In this document: one piece after another, positions 8,647-17,018 of the stretch
How positions within the stretch are numbered: position 1 is the first letter of the stretch
How the letters are laid out: the number at the start of each line of letters is the position of its first letter
Origin: CAVQOB01 sp963714325
GTDB lineage: Bacteria; Pseudomonadota; Alphaproteobacteria; Rhizobiales; Hyphomicrobiaceae
Direction of reading: 5' to 3'
DNA: 64,000 nucleotides
Assembly (NCBI GenBank): GCA_963714325.1
Contig: CAVQOB010000034.1
Coordinates: 1 to 64,000 of the forward strand
Program-made: the position numbers and the translations under genes
The notes under the pieces: model-generated
What the model was told of the DNA's origin: nothing
The model's input: only the letters and a program-made list of their open reading frames with translations
Databases searched by the model: none

Positions 8647-9249
8647 CTAGAAATAGCGCTCCGGCGCGCGGATGTTATCGCCGGGCAGCACAAGCGCGTC
8701 GCTCGGGAGCGAAACGCGCATTTCTTGCGCGCCCTCGCGAGTGACGATGACGTAGCTGGTGTTTGCCCGATAAGTGTAGCCGCCGGCGGTCGCGATCGCG
8801 TCACGTAGTTTCAAACCGGGCTTGAAAGCAAATTCGCCGCTGTTGCGGACCTCGCCATGAACATAGATGGCGCGATAATTTAGGACCTCGACCGAGACTT
8901 TGGGATTTTTCAGGTAGCCTTCAGCCAGGCGGCCAGCGACGGCGTCGCGAATTTGGCCAATCGATTGCCCTTTGGCGGGGATGTCGCCGATCAACGGCAT
9001 CGGCACGTTGCCGAGTGCGTTCACCTCAAGCTGGCCAGACAATTCCGGCTCGCCGTAGACCGAGATCTTGAGCTTGTCGCCAACGCCGAGTTTGTAGACA
9101 CGACTATCGAGGCTTGCTGCTTCGTTTTGAACAATAATTGGCGCAGTGCTCTGCATGCCGCCGTCGGCGCATGACGCAAGCGCCAAGGCTATCAGCGCAG
9201 CGCAGAGCTGCTTGGCGCGCTTGGCCTGTTCGAGAGAATGCAAAACCAT
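8647..9249 (-). CDS. Polysaccharide export outer-membrane lipoprotein (Wza/GumB-like)
   Basis: A 200-residue lipoprotein with signal peptide and lipobox LASC (Cys about residue 27). The polysaccharide export domain begins with YKLGVGDKLKISVYGEPELSG (about 53-73) and includes the FPLIGDI-like segment PMPLIGDIPAKGQS. It is followed by one SLBB domain containing VYVHGEVRNSGEF-like residues and ATAGGYTYRA. It is shorter than E. coli Wza (about 380) and matches the compact GumB/ExoF type without the C-terminal transmembrane helix; the partner beta-barrel downstream probably forms the outer-membrane pore. First gene of the operon, with its promoter expected in 9250-9415. Confidence 0.9.
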   Translation of the reverse strand: MVLHSLEQAKRAKQLCAALIALALASCADGGMQSTAPIIVQNEAASLDSRVYKLGVGDKLKISVYGEPELSGQLEVNALGNVPMPLIGDIPAKGQSIGQIRDAVAGRLAEGYLKNPKVSVEVLNYRAIYVHGEVRNSGEFAFKPGLKLRDAIATAGGYTYRANTSYVIVTREGAQEMRVSLPSDALVLPGDNIRAPERYF

Positions 9250-9377
9250 GACTGGAACCGAGGTGTACGCTGAACTTGAACACGCCAGCCACGCTACCCA
9301 ATACGGGCGTCATGACCAGATATTCCCACTTGTTATGTTTCGCGGGTCTGCCTTAATTTGAAGCTAATATAAAACAA

Positions 9378-9395
9378 GCAATTCGCTTAAATTGC
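9378..9395. promoter_or_regulatory. Inverted repeat upstream of exopolysaccharide operon
   Basis: GCAATT (9378-9383), six-base spacer, AATTGC (9390-9395), a perfect 6-bp inverted repeat in an AT-rich stretch that contrasts with the surrounding GC-rich DNA. It lies about 130 bases upstream of the wza-like start and just after the stop of the neighbouring small gene. It could be an operator or promoter element for the operon; no regulator can be assigned. Confidence 0.3.
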
Positions 9396-9415
9396 GGAAG
9401 GGATATTTCATTTCG

Positions 9416-9784
9416 TTACAGTTTCTGCAAATTCGCCAATCCGTTAACAATATCATATTCGCAAGTTGCGGTTTCGCCGCGCCCTGAGGGAGTAACAAAC
9501 AGGTAGGGATTGCGATATCGCGCCTGCCACTGCGGATGATCAATCTGCCAGATGTAAACGCTGAGTGAACTCTTGCCGATCGACAGGGCAATCGCAGATG
9601 GCTTCAGCCAAGGAGCTTCGCTGATGGTCGGTGCTTGTGTCCGGGCCTGGTTGAGGCAGGCTTCTATCGCGCGTGGACGATAGGCCGTGATGATGACGTC
9701 GCGGGTTGCATCGCGGTAGAGATATTCCTGCAGGCCGATCTTGCCGGCGGCGAGGAGGCCAAGGAGCAAGATCAACTTCCGCAT
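9416..9784 (-). CDS. Small secreted or membrane-anchored protein of unknown function
   Basis: About 122 residues from the ATG at 9784. The N-terminus MRKLILLLGLLAAGKIGLQEYLYR looks like a signal anchor. The rest (residues 25-122) is soluble, with two cysteines (one in EACLNQA, one in TATCEYD) and a YIWQIDHPQWQARYRNPYLFV stretch rich in aromatics. I do not recognise a family. The frame extends upstream to 9892, but that extension has no signal-like start. It sits on the minus strand just upstream of the polysaccharide operon and could be co-regulated, but there is a 166-base gap with a likely promoter between them. Confidence 0.6.
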   Translation of the reverse strand: MRKLILLLGLLAAGKIGLQEYLYRDATRDVIITAYRPRAIEACLNQARTQAPTISEAPWLKPSAIALSIGKSSLSVYIWQIDHPQWQARYRNPYLFVTPSGRGETATCEYDIVNGLANLQKL

Positions 9785-10055
9785 TGCACCAGCCTCCCGA
9801 ATGCGCTTGAGATAAATTGCCCAATATACAACGTCGATTGTCTGCGGCTGCGGCGTGTCGGTGTTATCGGGCGAATCGCAGCAGCGGTGCACGTTAGATT
9901 GGCGTTTGGAAATCAGCGATAGTAAAGTCTAGCCGGATCGACGTTCCGCGCATGAAGCAATGGAGCACCAGTTGACTTGGGGTGCGCGCGTCGGGTAATG
10001 CGAATGCAACGTGGCGTGCACCAATGTCATGGGTGGGCCCGAGGATCTGAGCGCT

Positions 10056-10448
10056 ATGTATGAGGCTGTCACCCGGGATATTCGCGTCACAGTAGAGCCG
10101 CAATATCTTGAAGATCAATCTGATCCTGATAAGCCGCGCTATGTCTGGGCGTATACAATCGATATATCTAATCAGGGCCGGGAAACGGTGCAGTTGCGCT
10201 CGCGCTACTGGAAGATCACCGATGCCAATGGTCGGGTCGAGGAAGTGCGGGGTCCAGGTGTCGTCGGTGAAACGCCGGTTCTGGAGCCAGGGCAGAGTTT
10301 CCAGTATACGTCGGGTTGCCCGCTTACGACGGCGTCCGGGATTATGGCTGGGCGCTATCAGATGACGACCAAGGACGGTGTGCCGTTTGAGATTGAAATC
10401 CCGGTGTTCTCGCTCGATCGTCCCGATGGCAAGCGCGCGCTGAATTGA
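10056..10448 (+). CDS. apaG: ApaG domain protein
   Basis: About 130 residues, the normal length of ApaG, a fibronectin-type-III-like fold linked in enterobacteria to divalent cation tolerance and diadenosine tetraphosphate levels. Characteristic segments are visible: VWAYTIDISNQG, LRSRYWKITDANGRVEEVRG, GVVGETPVLEPGQSFQYTSG, and GRYQMTTKDGVPFEIEIPVFSL. The ATG at 10056 (MYEAVTRDIRVTVEP) matches the usual start; an in-frame ATG-like start 45 bases upstream would add an unconserved leader. It stands alone in the plus direction ahead of the argE-like gene, with a 150-base gap. The biochemical role of ApaG in alphaproteobacteria is not settled. Confidence 0.93.
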   Translation: MYEAVTRDIRVTVEPQYLEDQSDPDKPRYVWAYTIDISNQGRETVQLRSRYWKITDANGRVEEVRGPGVVGETPVLEPGQSFQYTSGCPLTTASGIMAGRYQMTTKDGVPFEIEIPVFSLDRPDGKRALN

Positions 10449-10601
10449 TGGCTCTGCGCCCGGCCGGTTGTTCACCTCCGAGACGCCACCGATGGATTGG
10501 CAAATTCGGCAGAGCGTGTTGACTTTGAGTGTGTTGACCGTGGCCGCAAACTGGTGTCCGCTGCAACCTCGTTACTCGGATAGCCTCAAGGATCCCCCGG
10601 C

Positions 10602-11762
10602 ATGCCCGCCGCACTGATGTCGGCCAAGGAAATTCTTGGCGCACTCGTCGCTTTCGATACGACCAGTTCGAAAACCAACATTCCCTGTGCCGAATGGATT
10701 CGTGGCTATCTCGCGGGCCATGGTGTCGAGGCGCATTTATTGCCTGATCCCAACGGCATTCATACCAACCTGTTCGCGACGATCGGTCCTGCTGATCAGG
10801 GCGGCATCGCGTTATCCGGCCATATGGATGTGGTGCCGACGATCGGCCAAGCCTGGGACAGCGATCCCTACACCGTGGTCGAGCGCAACGGTCGCCTCTA
10901 TGGCCGTGGCACATCCGACATGAAGGGTTATCTGGCCTGCGTTCTCGCGGCCGCTCCCGAATTCAAGCGCCGTGCTCTCAAGACGCCCATCCATATTGCT
11001 TTCTCCTACGATGAGGAAGTCGGCTGCACCGGCGTCATTCCGATGGTCAATGCGCTTGGCCGGTCGCTGCCGAAGCCCAGCATCGTGTTTGTCGGCGAGC
11101 CGACGACGATGCAGGTGGTTGATGCGCACAAGGGTGGCGCGCGCTACATGACAGAGATCATCGGCAAGGATGCGCATTCTTCCAAGCCACATCTCGGCGT
11201 CGGCTCCATCATGATCGCCGGGCAATTGATGGCCGAGTTGGGGCGCATCGAGAACGATCTCAAGACACAGCACGTCTCGTCTCGATTCGAGCCGCCACAC
11301 GCAACGATCACCGTCAGTTTCATCGAGGGTGGAATTGCGCACAACATCATTCCGCCGCGCTGTGTGATGCACTGGGGCGTGCGCATCATGCCGGGGCTCG
11401 ATGTCGCGCGCATCGAGACGCGCCTTAATGACTTCGCCGAGCGTACGTTGCTGCCGCAGATGCGCGCGGTCCATCCGGACTGCCGCATTACAACGACGTT
11501 GAGTGGGTTGTTGCCGGCCTTTTCGTCTGGAGAGAATTCGCAAGCCGTTTCGCTCGCCTTCAGAATCGCCGAGCAGAACGAGACCTTTGCGGTGCCCTAT
11601 GGCACGGAAGCCAGTCACTTCCAGGCGGCTGGGTGCTCGACGGTTGTCTGTGGTCCAGGCGACATCGGCGAAGCACATCAACCGAACGAGTTCATCGCCA
11701 TCGCCGAACTCGACAAGTGCATGGCCTTCATGCAGCGGCTTGCACACTGGGCCGAGGGGTAA
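10602..11762 (+). CDS. argE: Acetylornithine deacetylase (M20 family, ArgE-like)
   Basis: Zn-dependent hydrolase that removes the acetyl group from N-acetylornithine in arginine synthesis or related N-acyl amino acids. The 386-residue protein shows the M20 metal-binding blocks: SGHMDVVP (about residue 71, His and Asp ligands), GRGTSDMKGYLA (about 103), and FSYDEEVGCTG (about 134, the general-base Glu pair). The dimerisation domain runs from about 175 to 285. GPGDIGEAHQPNEF near the C-terminus supplies the last His ligand. Length and motif order fit the ArgE/DapE group, and the FDTTSSKTNIPCAEW opening favours ArgE. Substrate identity should be treated as probable. Confidence 0.85.
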   Translation: MPAALMSAKEILGALVAFDTTSSKTNIPCAEWIRGYLAGHGVEAHLLPDPNGIHTNLFATIGPADQGGIALSGHMDVVPTIGQAWDSDPYTVVERNGRLYGRGTSDMKGYLACVLAAAPEFKRRALKTPIHIAFSYDEEVGCTGVIPMVNALGRSLPKPSIVFVGEPTTMQVVDAHKGGARYMTEIIGKDAHSSKPHLGVGSIMIAGQLMAELGRIENDLKTQHVSSRFEPPHATITVSFIEGGIAHNIIPPRCVMHWGVRIMPGLDVARIETRLNDFAERTLLPQMRAVHPDCRITTTLSGLLPAFSSGENSQAVSLAFRIAEQNETFAVPYGTEASHFQAAGCSTVVCGPGDIGEAHQPNEFIAIAELDKCMAFMQRLAHWAEG

Positions 11763-11915
11763 CGGATGCTTCGCGCTGGCGCTTGACCAGGCGCAATGGT
11801 GTGCTATGGCTGGACGGATGGGGCTCATCCGGCCGCCCCGTCAGGCACGTCGCCCAAGCGCCGCCCCCCGTCATCACCGGCTTTGCGTCGGCGAGGACAA
11901 TAATGGGAGGCCGCT

Positions 11916-12731
11916 TTGAGCGACTTTTTCATATCCACCGCTGAACTGAAATCCCGCATTGCGACCGCCGATGCGCCGATCGTCTATGACGTTTGCCGGG
12001 CCGAAAAGTATTGCACCTTCGATACCGTCATCCCGACCGCGCGCTGGCGCGACCACCATAAGGTGCATGACTGGGCGAGGGAAATTCCTTACGAAGCCAG
12101 CGTCGTCGTTGCCTGTGTCCACGGCCACAACGTCAGCCAGCTTGTCGTTTCGGCCTTGCGCGAACGCGGCATTGATGCCCGCGTGCTTGCCGGCGGCAAT
12201 GAAGGCTGGAAGGGCGCCGGGTTGCCGACGATCAAGAAGGCGGCGCTGCCCGGCCGTGATGAGGGGCGGCCGTCGCGCTGGGTGACGCGCGTGCAGCCGA
12301 AAATCGATCGCATTGCGTGCCCCTGGCTGATCCGGCGTTTCATCGATCGCGATGCCGAATTCCTGTTCGTCGAGCCGGCCTATGTCGTCGATGTTGCCAA
12401 GGAGGTCGGTGGCATTCCCTACGACATCGACGGTGTCGAGATTACCCATGAGGGGCCGCTCTGCTCGTTCGATACCATCATCAAGCGGTTCGCCATTCGC
12501 GACGCGGCGCTTGATACCGTGGCGCTGATCGTGCGCGGCGCCGATACGGCACGGATGGACCTGGCGCCGGAGGCGGCTGGATTGCTGGCGATTTCACTTG
12601 GCAATTCCGCACTCTCGGGCGGCGATGACCGCGCGGCGTTGACGCGCGGATTTCCTGTCTATGATGCCCTCTATGCCTGGGCGCGGCATGCAAAAGGCGA
12701 AACCCACAACTGGCCCGCCAAGAAGGCTTGA
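11916..12731 (+). CDS. Rhodanese-ChrB fusion, chromate resistance protein
   Basis: A 271-residue two-domain protein. Residues 1-105 form a rhodanese-like domain with loop CVHGHN, where Cys is the presumed active-site residue, and the following VLAGGNEGWKGAGLP is typical. Residues 120-270 match the ChrB C-terminal domain (VQPKIDRIACPWLIRRFIDRDAEFLFV, then THEGPLCSFDTIIKRF). ChrB-type proteins sense or aid resistance to chromate. A TTG start at 11916 is chosen because GGGAGG lies five bases upstream. The gene runs into chrA 11 bases downstream, forming an operon. Whether the rhodanese domain transfers sulfur or only senses oxyanions is unknown. Confidence 0.88.
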   Translation: MSDFFISTAELKSRIATADAPIVYDVCRAEKYCTFDTVIPTARWRDHHKVHDWAREIPYEASVVVACVHGHNVSQLVVSALRERGIDARVLAGGNEGWKGAGLPTIKKAALPGRDEGRPSRWVTRVQPKIDRIACPWLIRRFIDRDAEFLFVEPAYVVDVAKEVGGIPYDIDGVEITHEGPLCSFDTIIKRFAIRDAALDTVALIVRGADTARMDLAPEAAGLLAISLGNSALSGGDDRAALTRGFPVYDALYAWARHAKGETHNWPAKKA

Positions 12732-12742
12732 GGATTGCAACG

Positions 12743-14062
12743 ATGCAGAAAGATGCTGTGGGTCTCGCACCGGCGCCGACGTTCGCCGAACTGGTGCAGA
12801 CTTTCTTCAAGATCGGCTGCTTGTCCTTCGGCGGGCCGGCGGGCCAGATTGCGATGATGCACAAGATGCTCGTCGATGAAAAACGTTGGATCGGTGAGCA
12901 ACCCTATCTCAATGCGCTCAATTTCTGCATGCTGCTGCCGGGCCCTGAAGCCATGCAACTTGCCACCTATGTCGGTTGGCGGTTGCATGGGACCAAGGGC
13001 GCGCTGGCGGCCGGACTGTTGTTCGTCATTCCTGGCGCGCTGGTGGTTTTGGCCCTGTCGATGCTTTACGCGGCCTTTGGTAAGCTGCCAATGGCGGAAG
13101 CGCTGCTGGTGGGCGTCAAGGCGGCGGTGCTGGCCATCGTAGTTGAAGCGCTGCTGAAAATCGCCAAGCGTGGCCTCAAGGCGGATGTCGACAAGGCGTT
13201 GGCGGCCTTGGCATTTGTTGGAATCTTTTTTTTCGACGTGCCTTTCCCCATCATCGTGCTGGCGGCGGCGATATTTGGCTATCTGCGGGGTCTGTCTGCG
13301 GCGCCGGTTGCGCAAGCAGCTGTGCCGACGGCGGTGCCGTTCACGCGGACGGTCGTAACGATCCTGACCTGGGCGGCGATCTGGATCCTGCCGCTGCTGG
13401 CGATCGCGGCCATCTTCGGGCAAGGCCACATACTCGCGCAACTCGCATGGTTCTTTTCCAAGCTCGCGATGGTCACGTTCGGTGGCGCCTACGCGGTGCT
13501 CGCCTACATGTCGCAGGACGTCGTGCAGGCGTACAAGTGGCTGCGGCCCGGCGAAATGGTCGACGCACTTGGATTGGCGGAGACGACGCCGGGCCCGCTC
13601 ATTCTGGTCACCGAGTTCGTCGGCTTTCTCGCCGCACACCGTAATGGCGGCGGCGCGTTCGGACTTGGCCCTTATGCCATCGGTGCGCTCGGGGCGCTGG
13701 TGACGCTATGGGCGACGTTCGTGCCGTGTTTTCTGTGGATCATGGCCGGCGCGCCCTATGTGGAGCGGCTCAATGCCGAACCGCGGCTGCGATCGGCACT
13801 GGCCGCTGTCACTGCGGCGGTGGTCGGTGTCATCCTCAATCTGACGGTCTGGTTTGCGTTGAACGTCCTGTTCGGGCGCGTCACCGAAACGTGGTTTGGC
13901 CCGCTGCGGCTCTATCTGCCGGATTTGGCTTTGGTGAACTGGATCGCTGTGGTGCTGACGGGTTTGGCGATCTGGCTGATGTTCTGGCGCCACGTCGGAA
14001 TCATTGCGACGCTTGGCATCTGCGGCGGGCTGGCGGTGGTGTGGCATGCAATTGCCGCTTAA
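12743..14062 (+). CDS. chrA: Chromate transporter ChrA, long-chain two-domain form
   Basis: Membrane protein of the CHR family that expels chromate from the cytoplasm. It is about 439 residues with two homologous halves. The first half begins with FFKIGCLSFGGPAGQIAMM and LLPGPEAMQLATYVGW; the second repeats the pattern with FSKLAMVTFGGAYAVLAYM and ETTPGPLILVTEFVGF. About ten to twelve membrane segments are visible. The ATG at 12743 is preferred over an upstream TTG that would overlap the preceding stop. It is co-transcribed with the rhodanese-ChrB gene. Its stop overlaps that of the convergent acyl-CoA ligase by four bases. Confidence 0.93.
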   Translation: MQKDAVGLAPAPTFAELVQTFFKIGCLSFGGPAGQIAMMHKMLVDEKRWIGEQPYLNALNFCMLLPGPEAMQLATYVGWRLHGTKGALAAGLLFVIPGALVVLALSMLYAAFGKLPMAEALLVGVKAAVLAIVVEALLKIAKRGLKADVDKALAALAFVGIFFFDVPFPIIVLAAAIFGYLRGLSAAPVAQAAVPTAVPFTRTVVTILTWAAIWILPLLAIAAIFGQGHILAQLAWFFSKLAMVTFGGAYAVLAYMSQDVVQAYKWLRPGEMVDALGLAETTPGPLILVTEFVGFLAAHRNGGGAFGLGPYAIGALGALVTLWATFVPCFLWIMAGAPYVERLNAEPRLRSALAAVTAAVVGVILNLTVWFALNVLFGRVTETWFGPLRLYLPDLALVNWIAVVLTGLAIWLMFWRHVGIIATLGICGGLAVVWHAIAA

Positions 14063-15561
14063 CGAGTTGTGTCCTCGGCGCGCAGCACGTGGTGTTGCAC
14101 CTTGCCGAGCGCGGTTTTCGGCAACGCGTCGCGGACGATCATCATCTTGGGTAATTTGAAGCGGGCGAGATGTCGGGCCAGATGCGCGTCGATGGCCGCA
14201 ACGTCGATGGCGATGCCGGGTCGTGCGACGACGAAGGCGATGGGGACTTCCTGCCAGCGCGGATCGGGCCGGCCGATCACCGCGCATTCGGCGACGCCCG
14301 GCGCCTCGGCCAACACACGCTCGATTTCGGCGGGGTAAATGTTTTCGCCGCCTGAAATGATGACGTTCTTCTTGCGGTCGGTGACCTTGAAATGGCCGGC
14401 CGCATCGCGCACGCCGATGTCGCCGGTCAGGAACCAGCCGTCGCACAGGGTGGCCGATGTTGCAGCTTCGTCGCGCCAGTAGCGTTGTAGCAGATTAGGG
14501 CCGCGCACCACGATTTCGCCGGCGACGCCGTCGGGCACCGCAAGGCCGCTATCGTCGACGATCCGCGCTTCGCACAGGAGCCCTGCGACCCCGGTCGTGC
14601 CGGGCGCGTGGCGCGGCATATCGAACCTTTCATAGATGACGATCGGCCCGGTTTCGGTCGCGCCATAGACCTGGATGACGCGCAGACCCCACGCCGCGAA
14701 GCGTTCGACGAACAACTCCGGCACGATGGTTGAACCCGTCGTCAGGCAGCGCAGCGATGCGAGATGTTCGGCGGTGACAGCAGGATGTGCCAGTATCGCT
14801 TCCATCGTCGCCGGGACCAGGACCAGCAGGGACGGGCGCGGCGATTGCGCTGGCGAAAGCGCCGCCAGCGTCGCCTCTGGTGAATAGCGATCGATGATCG
14901 TCACCCGTGCGCCGGCCAGCAGCGCTGGGACCGTCTGAATGTTCAACCCGCCGGCGTGGAACATCGGCAGCACCGTCAGAATGTGATCAGCCGCCGTCAT
15001 GCCATGCATGTGCCAGGAATTGACGGCGTTGCTCAGCACCGCGTCTTGCGTCAGCACCGCGCCCTTTGGCCGGCCGGTGGTGCCCGACGTGTAGACGAGC
15101 AGCAGCGGGTCGGCCATTGTGCCGCTGGTGCCGGCGAGCGTTTGTGGATCGGCGTTGTCTGGCGACAGCGTGTCGGTTGCGACAACACGCATCGCCGGCA
15201 CGGTCGCCGTCAAGGGGGGTACAGTAGAATGGAAGGCAGTGTCGACGACCAGCAGCACCGGCTCGGCGTGCGCGGCGATGTAGGCGAGCTCGGGCGCGGC
15301 GAGACGCCAATTCAGCGGCACCAGCATCGCACCGATACGAGCACAGGCAAACAGCAGCACGAGCACATCATCGGAATTCAGCCCCAGATGCGCCACGCGA
15401 TCGCCGCGCTGGACATCGAGATCCGTCACCAGACGACGCGCGAGGGCTTCGATCCGCGCCGAGCAGGTCGCATAGGTCTGCAGCCGCCCACCAAAAGCGG
15501 TTGCGATGGCGTCAGGGCGCATCGCGGCGTTGCGGGCGATCAGATCGGCGAGGGTCGTCAC
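14059..15561 (-). CDS. AMP-dependent acyl-CoA synthetase/ligase
   Basis: Activates a carboxylic acid to its CoA thioester through an acyl-adenylate. About 500 residues. The AMP-binding P-loop YTSGTTGRPKGA is near residues 155-166, the GATETGPI motif near 295, the WFLTGDIGVRDAAGHFKVTDRKKNVIISGGENIYP region near 390-430, and the C-terminal catalytic lysine in LPKTALGKVQHH. The GTG at 15561 is chosen because the upstream frame is not conserved and because it overlaps the stop of the acyl-CoA dehydrogenase by two bases, a classic coupled arrangement. The substrate, fatty, aromatic or dicarboxylic acid, is not evident. Confidence 0.9.
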   Translation of the reverse strand: MTTLADLIARNAAMRPDAIATAFGGRLQTYATCSARIEALARRLVTDLDVQRGDRVAHLGLNSDDVLVLLFACARIGAMLVPLNWRLAAPELAYIAAHAEPVLLVVDTAFHSTVPPLTATVPAMRVVATDTLSPDNADPQTLAGTSGTMADPLLLVYTSGTTGRPKGAVLTQDAVLSNAVNSWHMHGMTAADHILTVLPMFHAGGLNIQTVPALLAGARVTIIDRYSPEATLAALSPAQSPRPSLLVLVPATMEAILAHPAVTAEHLASLRCLTTGSTIVPELFVERFAAWGLRVIQVYGATETGPIVIYERFDMPRHAPGTTGVAGLLCEARIVDDSGLAVPDGVAGEIVVRGPNLLQRYWRDEAATSATLCDGWFLTGDIGVRDAAGHFKVTDRKKNVIISGGENIYPAEIERVLAEAPGVAECAVIGRPDPRWQEVPIAFVVARPGIAIDVAAIDAHLARHLARFKLPKMMIVRDALPKTALGKVQHHVLRAEDTTR

Positions 15562-16823
15562 GATGCCACTCCGGCTGGCCCGTCGTCGGTTTCGCCATCC
15601 TCGTAGAGTGCCGCTCGCCCGATGCGGTCGATGCACAACTCCGCCGTCCACGGCAGCATCAGCGCGCCACAGCGGCTGTCGCGATAGATGCGTTCTAAGG
15701 CGAGCGATTTCAGCATCGCTTGCCCGCCGCATGTGCGCAGCGCGAGTGTTGCGATGGCGTTGGCGTTTTCCATGGTCGTGTATTGGGCGGCCCAGGCCCT
15801 GATCACTTGATCCTTACTCGGATTGGCGCGCGCCTCGCGGATCGCTTGGAACCACAGTGCTTTGGTTTGTTCCAGTTTGATTTTCATGTCCGCGACGGCG
15901 ATCTGCTTGGTCGGATACATGCGCCGCTTGACCGGTGGCGTTCCCGGCATTTCGCCGCGCAGGTAGCGTATGGTGAAATCGTAGGCGGCCTGTGCCAATC
16001 CCATATAGGTCGGCGACAAAGTGAGGAACATGTGCGGCCACTGCATTGCTGCCGTCACGTATAGCCCGCGCGGCATGAGCAGTTCATCGGTGGCGACGAA
16101 CACGTCCTTGAAGAGGAGCGTGCGCGAGACGGTGCCGCGCATGCCCAACGGATCCCAGTCGCCAACCACGGAGACGCCGGCGGCGGTGGCGGGGATGGCC
16201 AGGTAGAGCGTGTTGCGGCGCGATGCCTTGCCGCTTGATTCCAGTTCGGTGCACAGCACGCCGTAGTAGTCGGCCGAGCCGGAGAGAGAGGCGAAGATCT
16301 TCTTACCATTGATGATCCAGCCGCCGTCGACGGGGCGGGCTTCGGTGGCGAAGGCTGCACCACCTGCCGCTGCGGCACCGCCCTCTGAGAAGGGTTGGGC
16401 GTAGATCGCGCCATCCTCGACGATTCGCTTGTAGTGGATGGCGCGGCGGCGGTCGTGCAGGGTGCGATCTTCTTTCGACATTGCGAGATCGTCAGCGAGC
16501 GGGCCGGACCACAACGTCGAACAGACGTGCATGTTCCAGGTTAGCGCGGTCGCGCCGCAGTAACGGCCGATCTCGGCGGCGACAAGGGAATAGGTCATGT
16601 AGTCGGCACCGCAGCCGCCGTGGCGCGAGGGAACCGAAATACCGAGCAGGCCGGCCTTGTGCATGTCGCGGTAGTTCTCGATGGGAAAGCGGGCGTCGCG
16701 ATCGATGCCGGGCGCGCGCGGCGCAAAGATATCGTGCCCGAGCTGGCGGGCGAGGGCGGTCAGGCGGGCCTGCTCGCCGGTCAAGCCGTAGGCGTCAGCA
16801 TCGAACATCGCGGTATCGGTCAT
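15558..16823 (-). CDS. Acyl-CoA dehydrogenase family flavoprotein
   Basis: FAD enzyme of 421 residues that introduces an alpha-beta double bond into an acyl-CoA. The N-terminal helical domain contains LLGISVPSRHGGCGADYMTYSLVAAEIGRY. The middle beta domain has AQPFSEGGAAAAGG and GWIINGKKIFASLSGSADYYGV. The C-terminal domain has LRTCGGQAMLKSLALERIYRDSRCGALMLPWTAELC. The usual catalytic glutamate region is shifted, so the exact base is unclear. Together with the coupled ligase downstream it forms a two-gene unit for activation and first oxidation of an organic acid. No enoyl-CoA hydratase or thiolase is close by. Confidence 0.9.
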   Translation of the reverse strand: MTDTAMFDADAYGLTGEQARLTALARQLGHDIFAPRAPGIDRDARFPIENYRDMHKAGLLGISVPSRHGGCGADYMTYSLVAAEIGRYCGATALTWNMHVCSTLWSGPLADDLAMSKEDRTLHDRRRAIHYKRIVEDGAIYAQPFSEGGAAAAGGAAFATEARPVDGGWIINGKKIFASLSGSADYYGVLCTELESSGKASRRNTLYLAIPATAAGVSVVGDWDPLGMRGTVSRTLLFKDVFVATDELLMPRGLYVTAAMQWPHMFLTLSPTYMGLAQAAYDFTIRYLRGEMPGTPPVKRRMYPTKQIAVADMKIKLEQTKALWFQAIREARANPSKDQVIRAWAAQYTTMENANAIATLALRTCGGQAMLKSLALERIYRDSRCGALMLPWTAELCIDRIGRAALYEDGETDDGPAGVAS

Positions 16824-16962
16824 TCAGGCCGCCTCGTCGGTCGCCGTTGAGTACAGCCATACGCATAGCATGCCGCGCGGTGACTGGCATGAGACTGCAC
16901 TCAACGATAGCGTTGCCAGCACGTCGATACCGGAACCGTGTCGATCGATGGCGGCACCAACG

Positions 16963-16989
16963 AAAAAACCCGGCCGCTGGGGCCGGGTT
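16963..16989 (-). terminator. Rho-independent terminator of the class I aldolase gene
   Basis: On the minus strand, a perfect 9-bp stem (AACCCGGCC at 16967-16975 against GGCCGGGTT at 16981-16989) with a five-base loop is followed by a run of six T (16963-16968 as A on the plus strand). It starts 30 bases after the aldolase stop, so it ends that transcript. Confidence 0.9.
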
Positions 16990-17018
16990 CGCCGCGTTTG
17001 AACATTGGATGCGTTCGA

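Noticed and set aside
7596..8744. 382-codon plus-strand ORF
   Set aside because: It is antisense to the beta-barrel and exporter genes, has no recognisable domain, and reflects GC-rich codon bias.
10812..11828. 338-codon minus-strand ORF
   Set aside because: It is antisense to the argE-like gene.
12671..13639. 322-codon minus-strand ORF
   Set aside because: It is antisense to chrA and very rich in Arg, Gln and His, typical of shadow frames.
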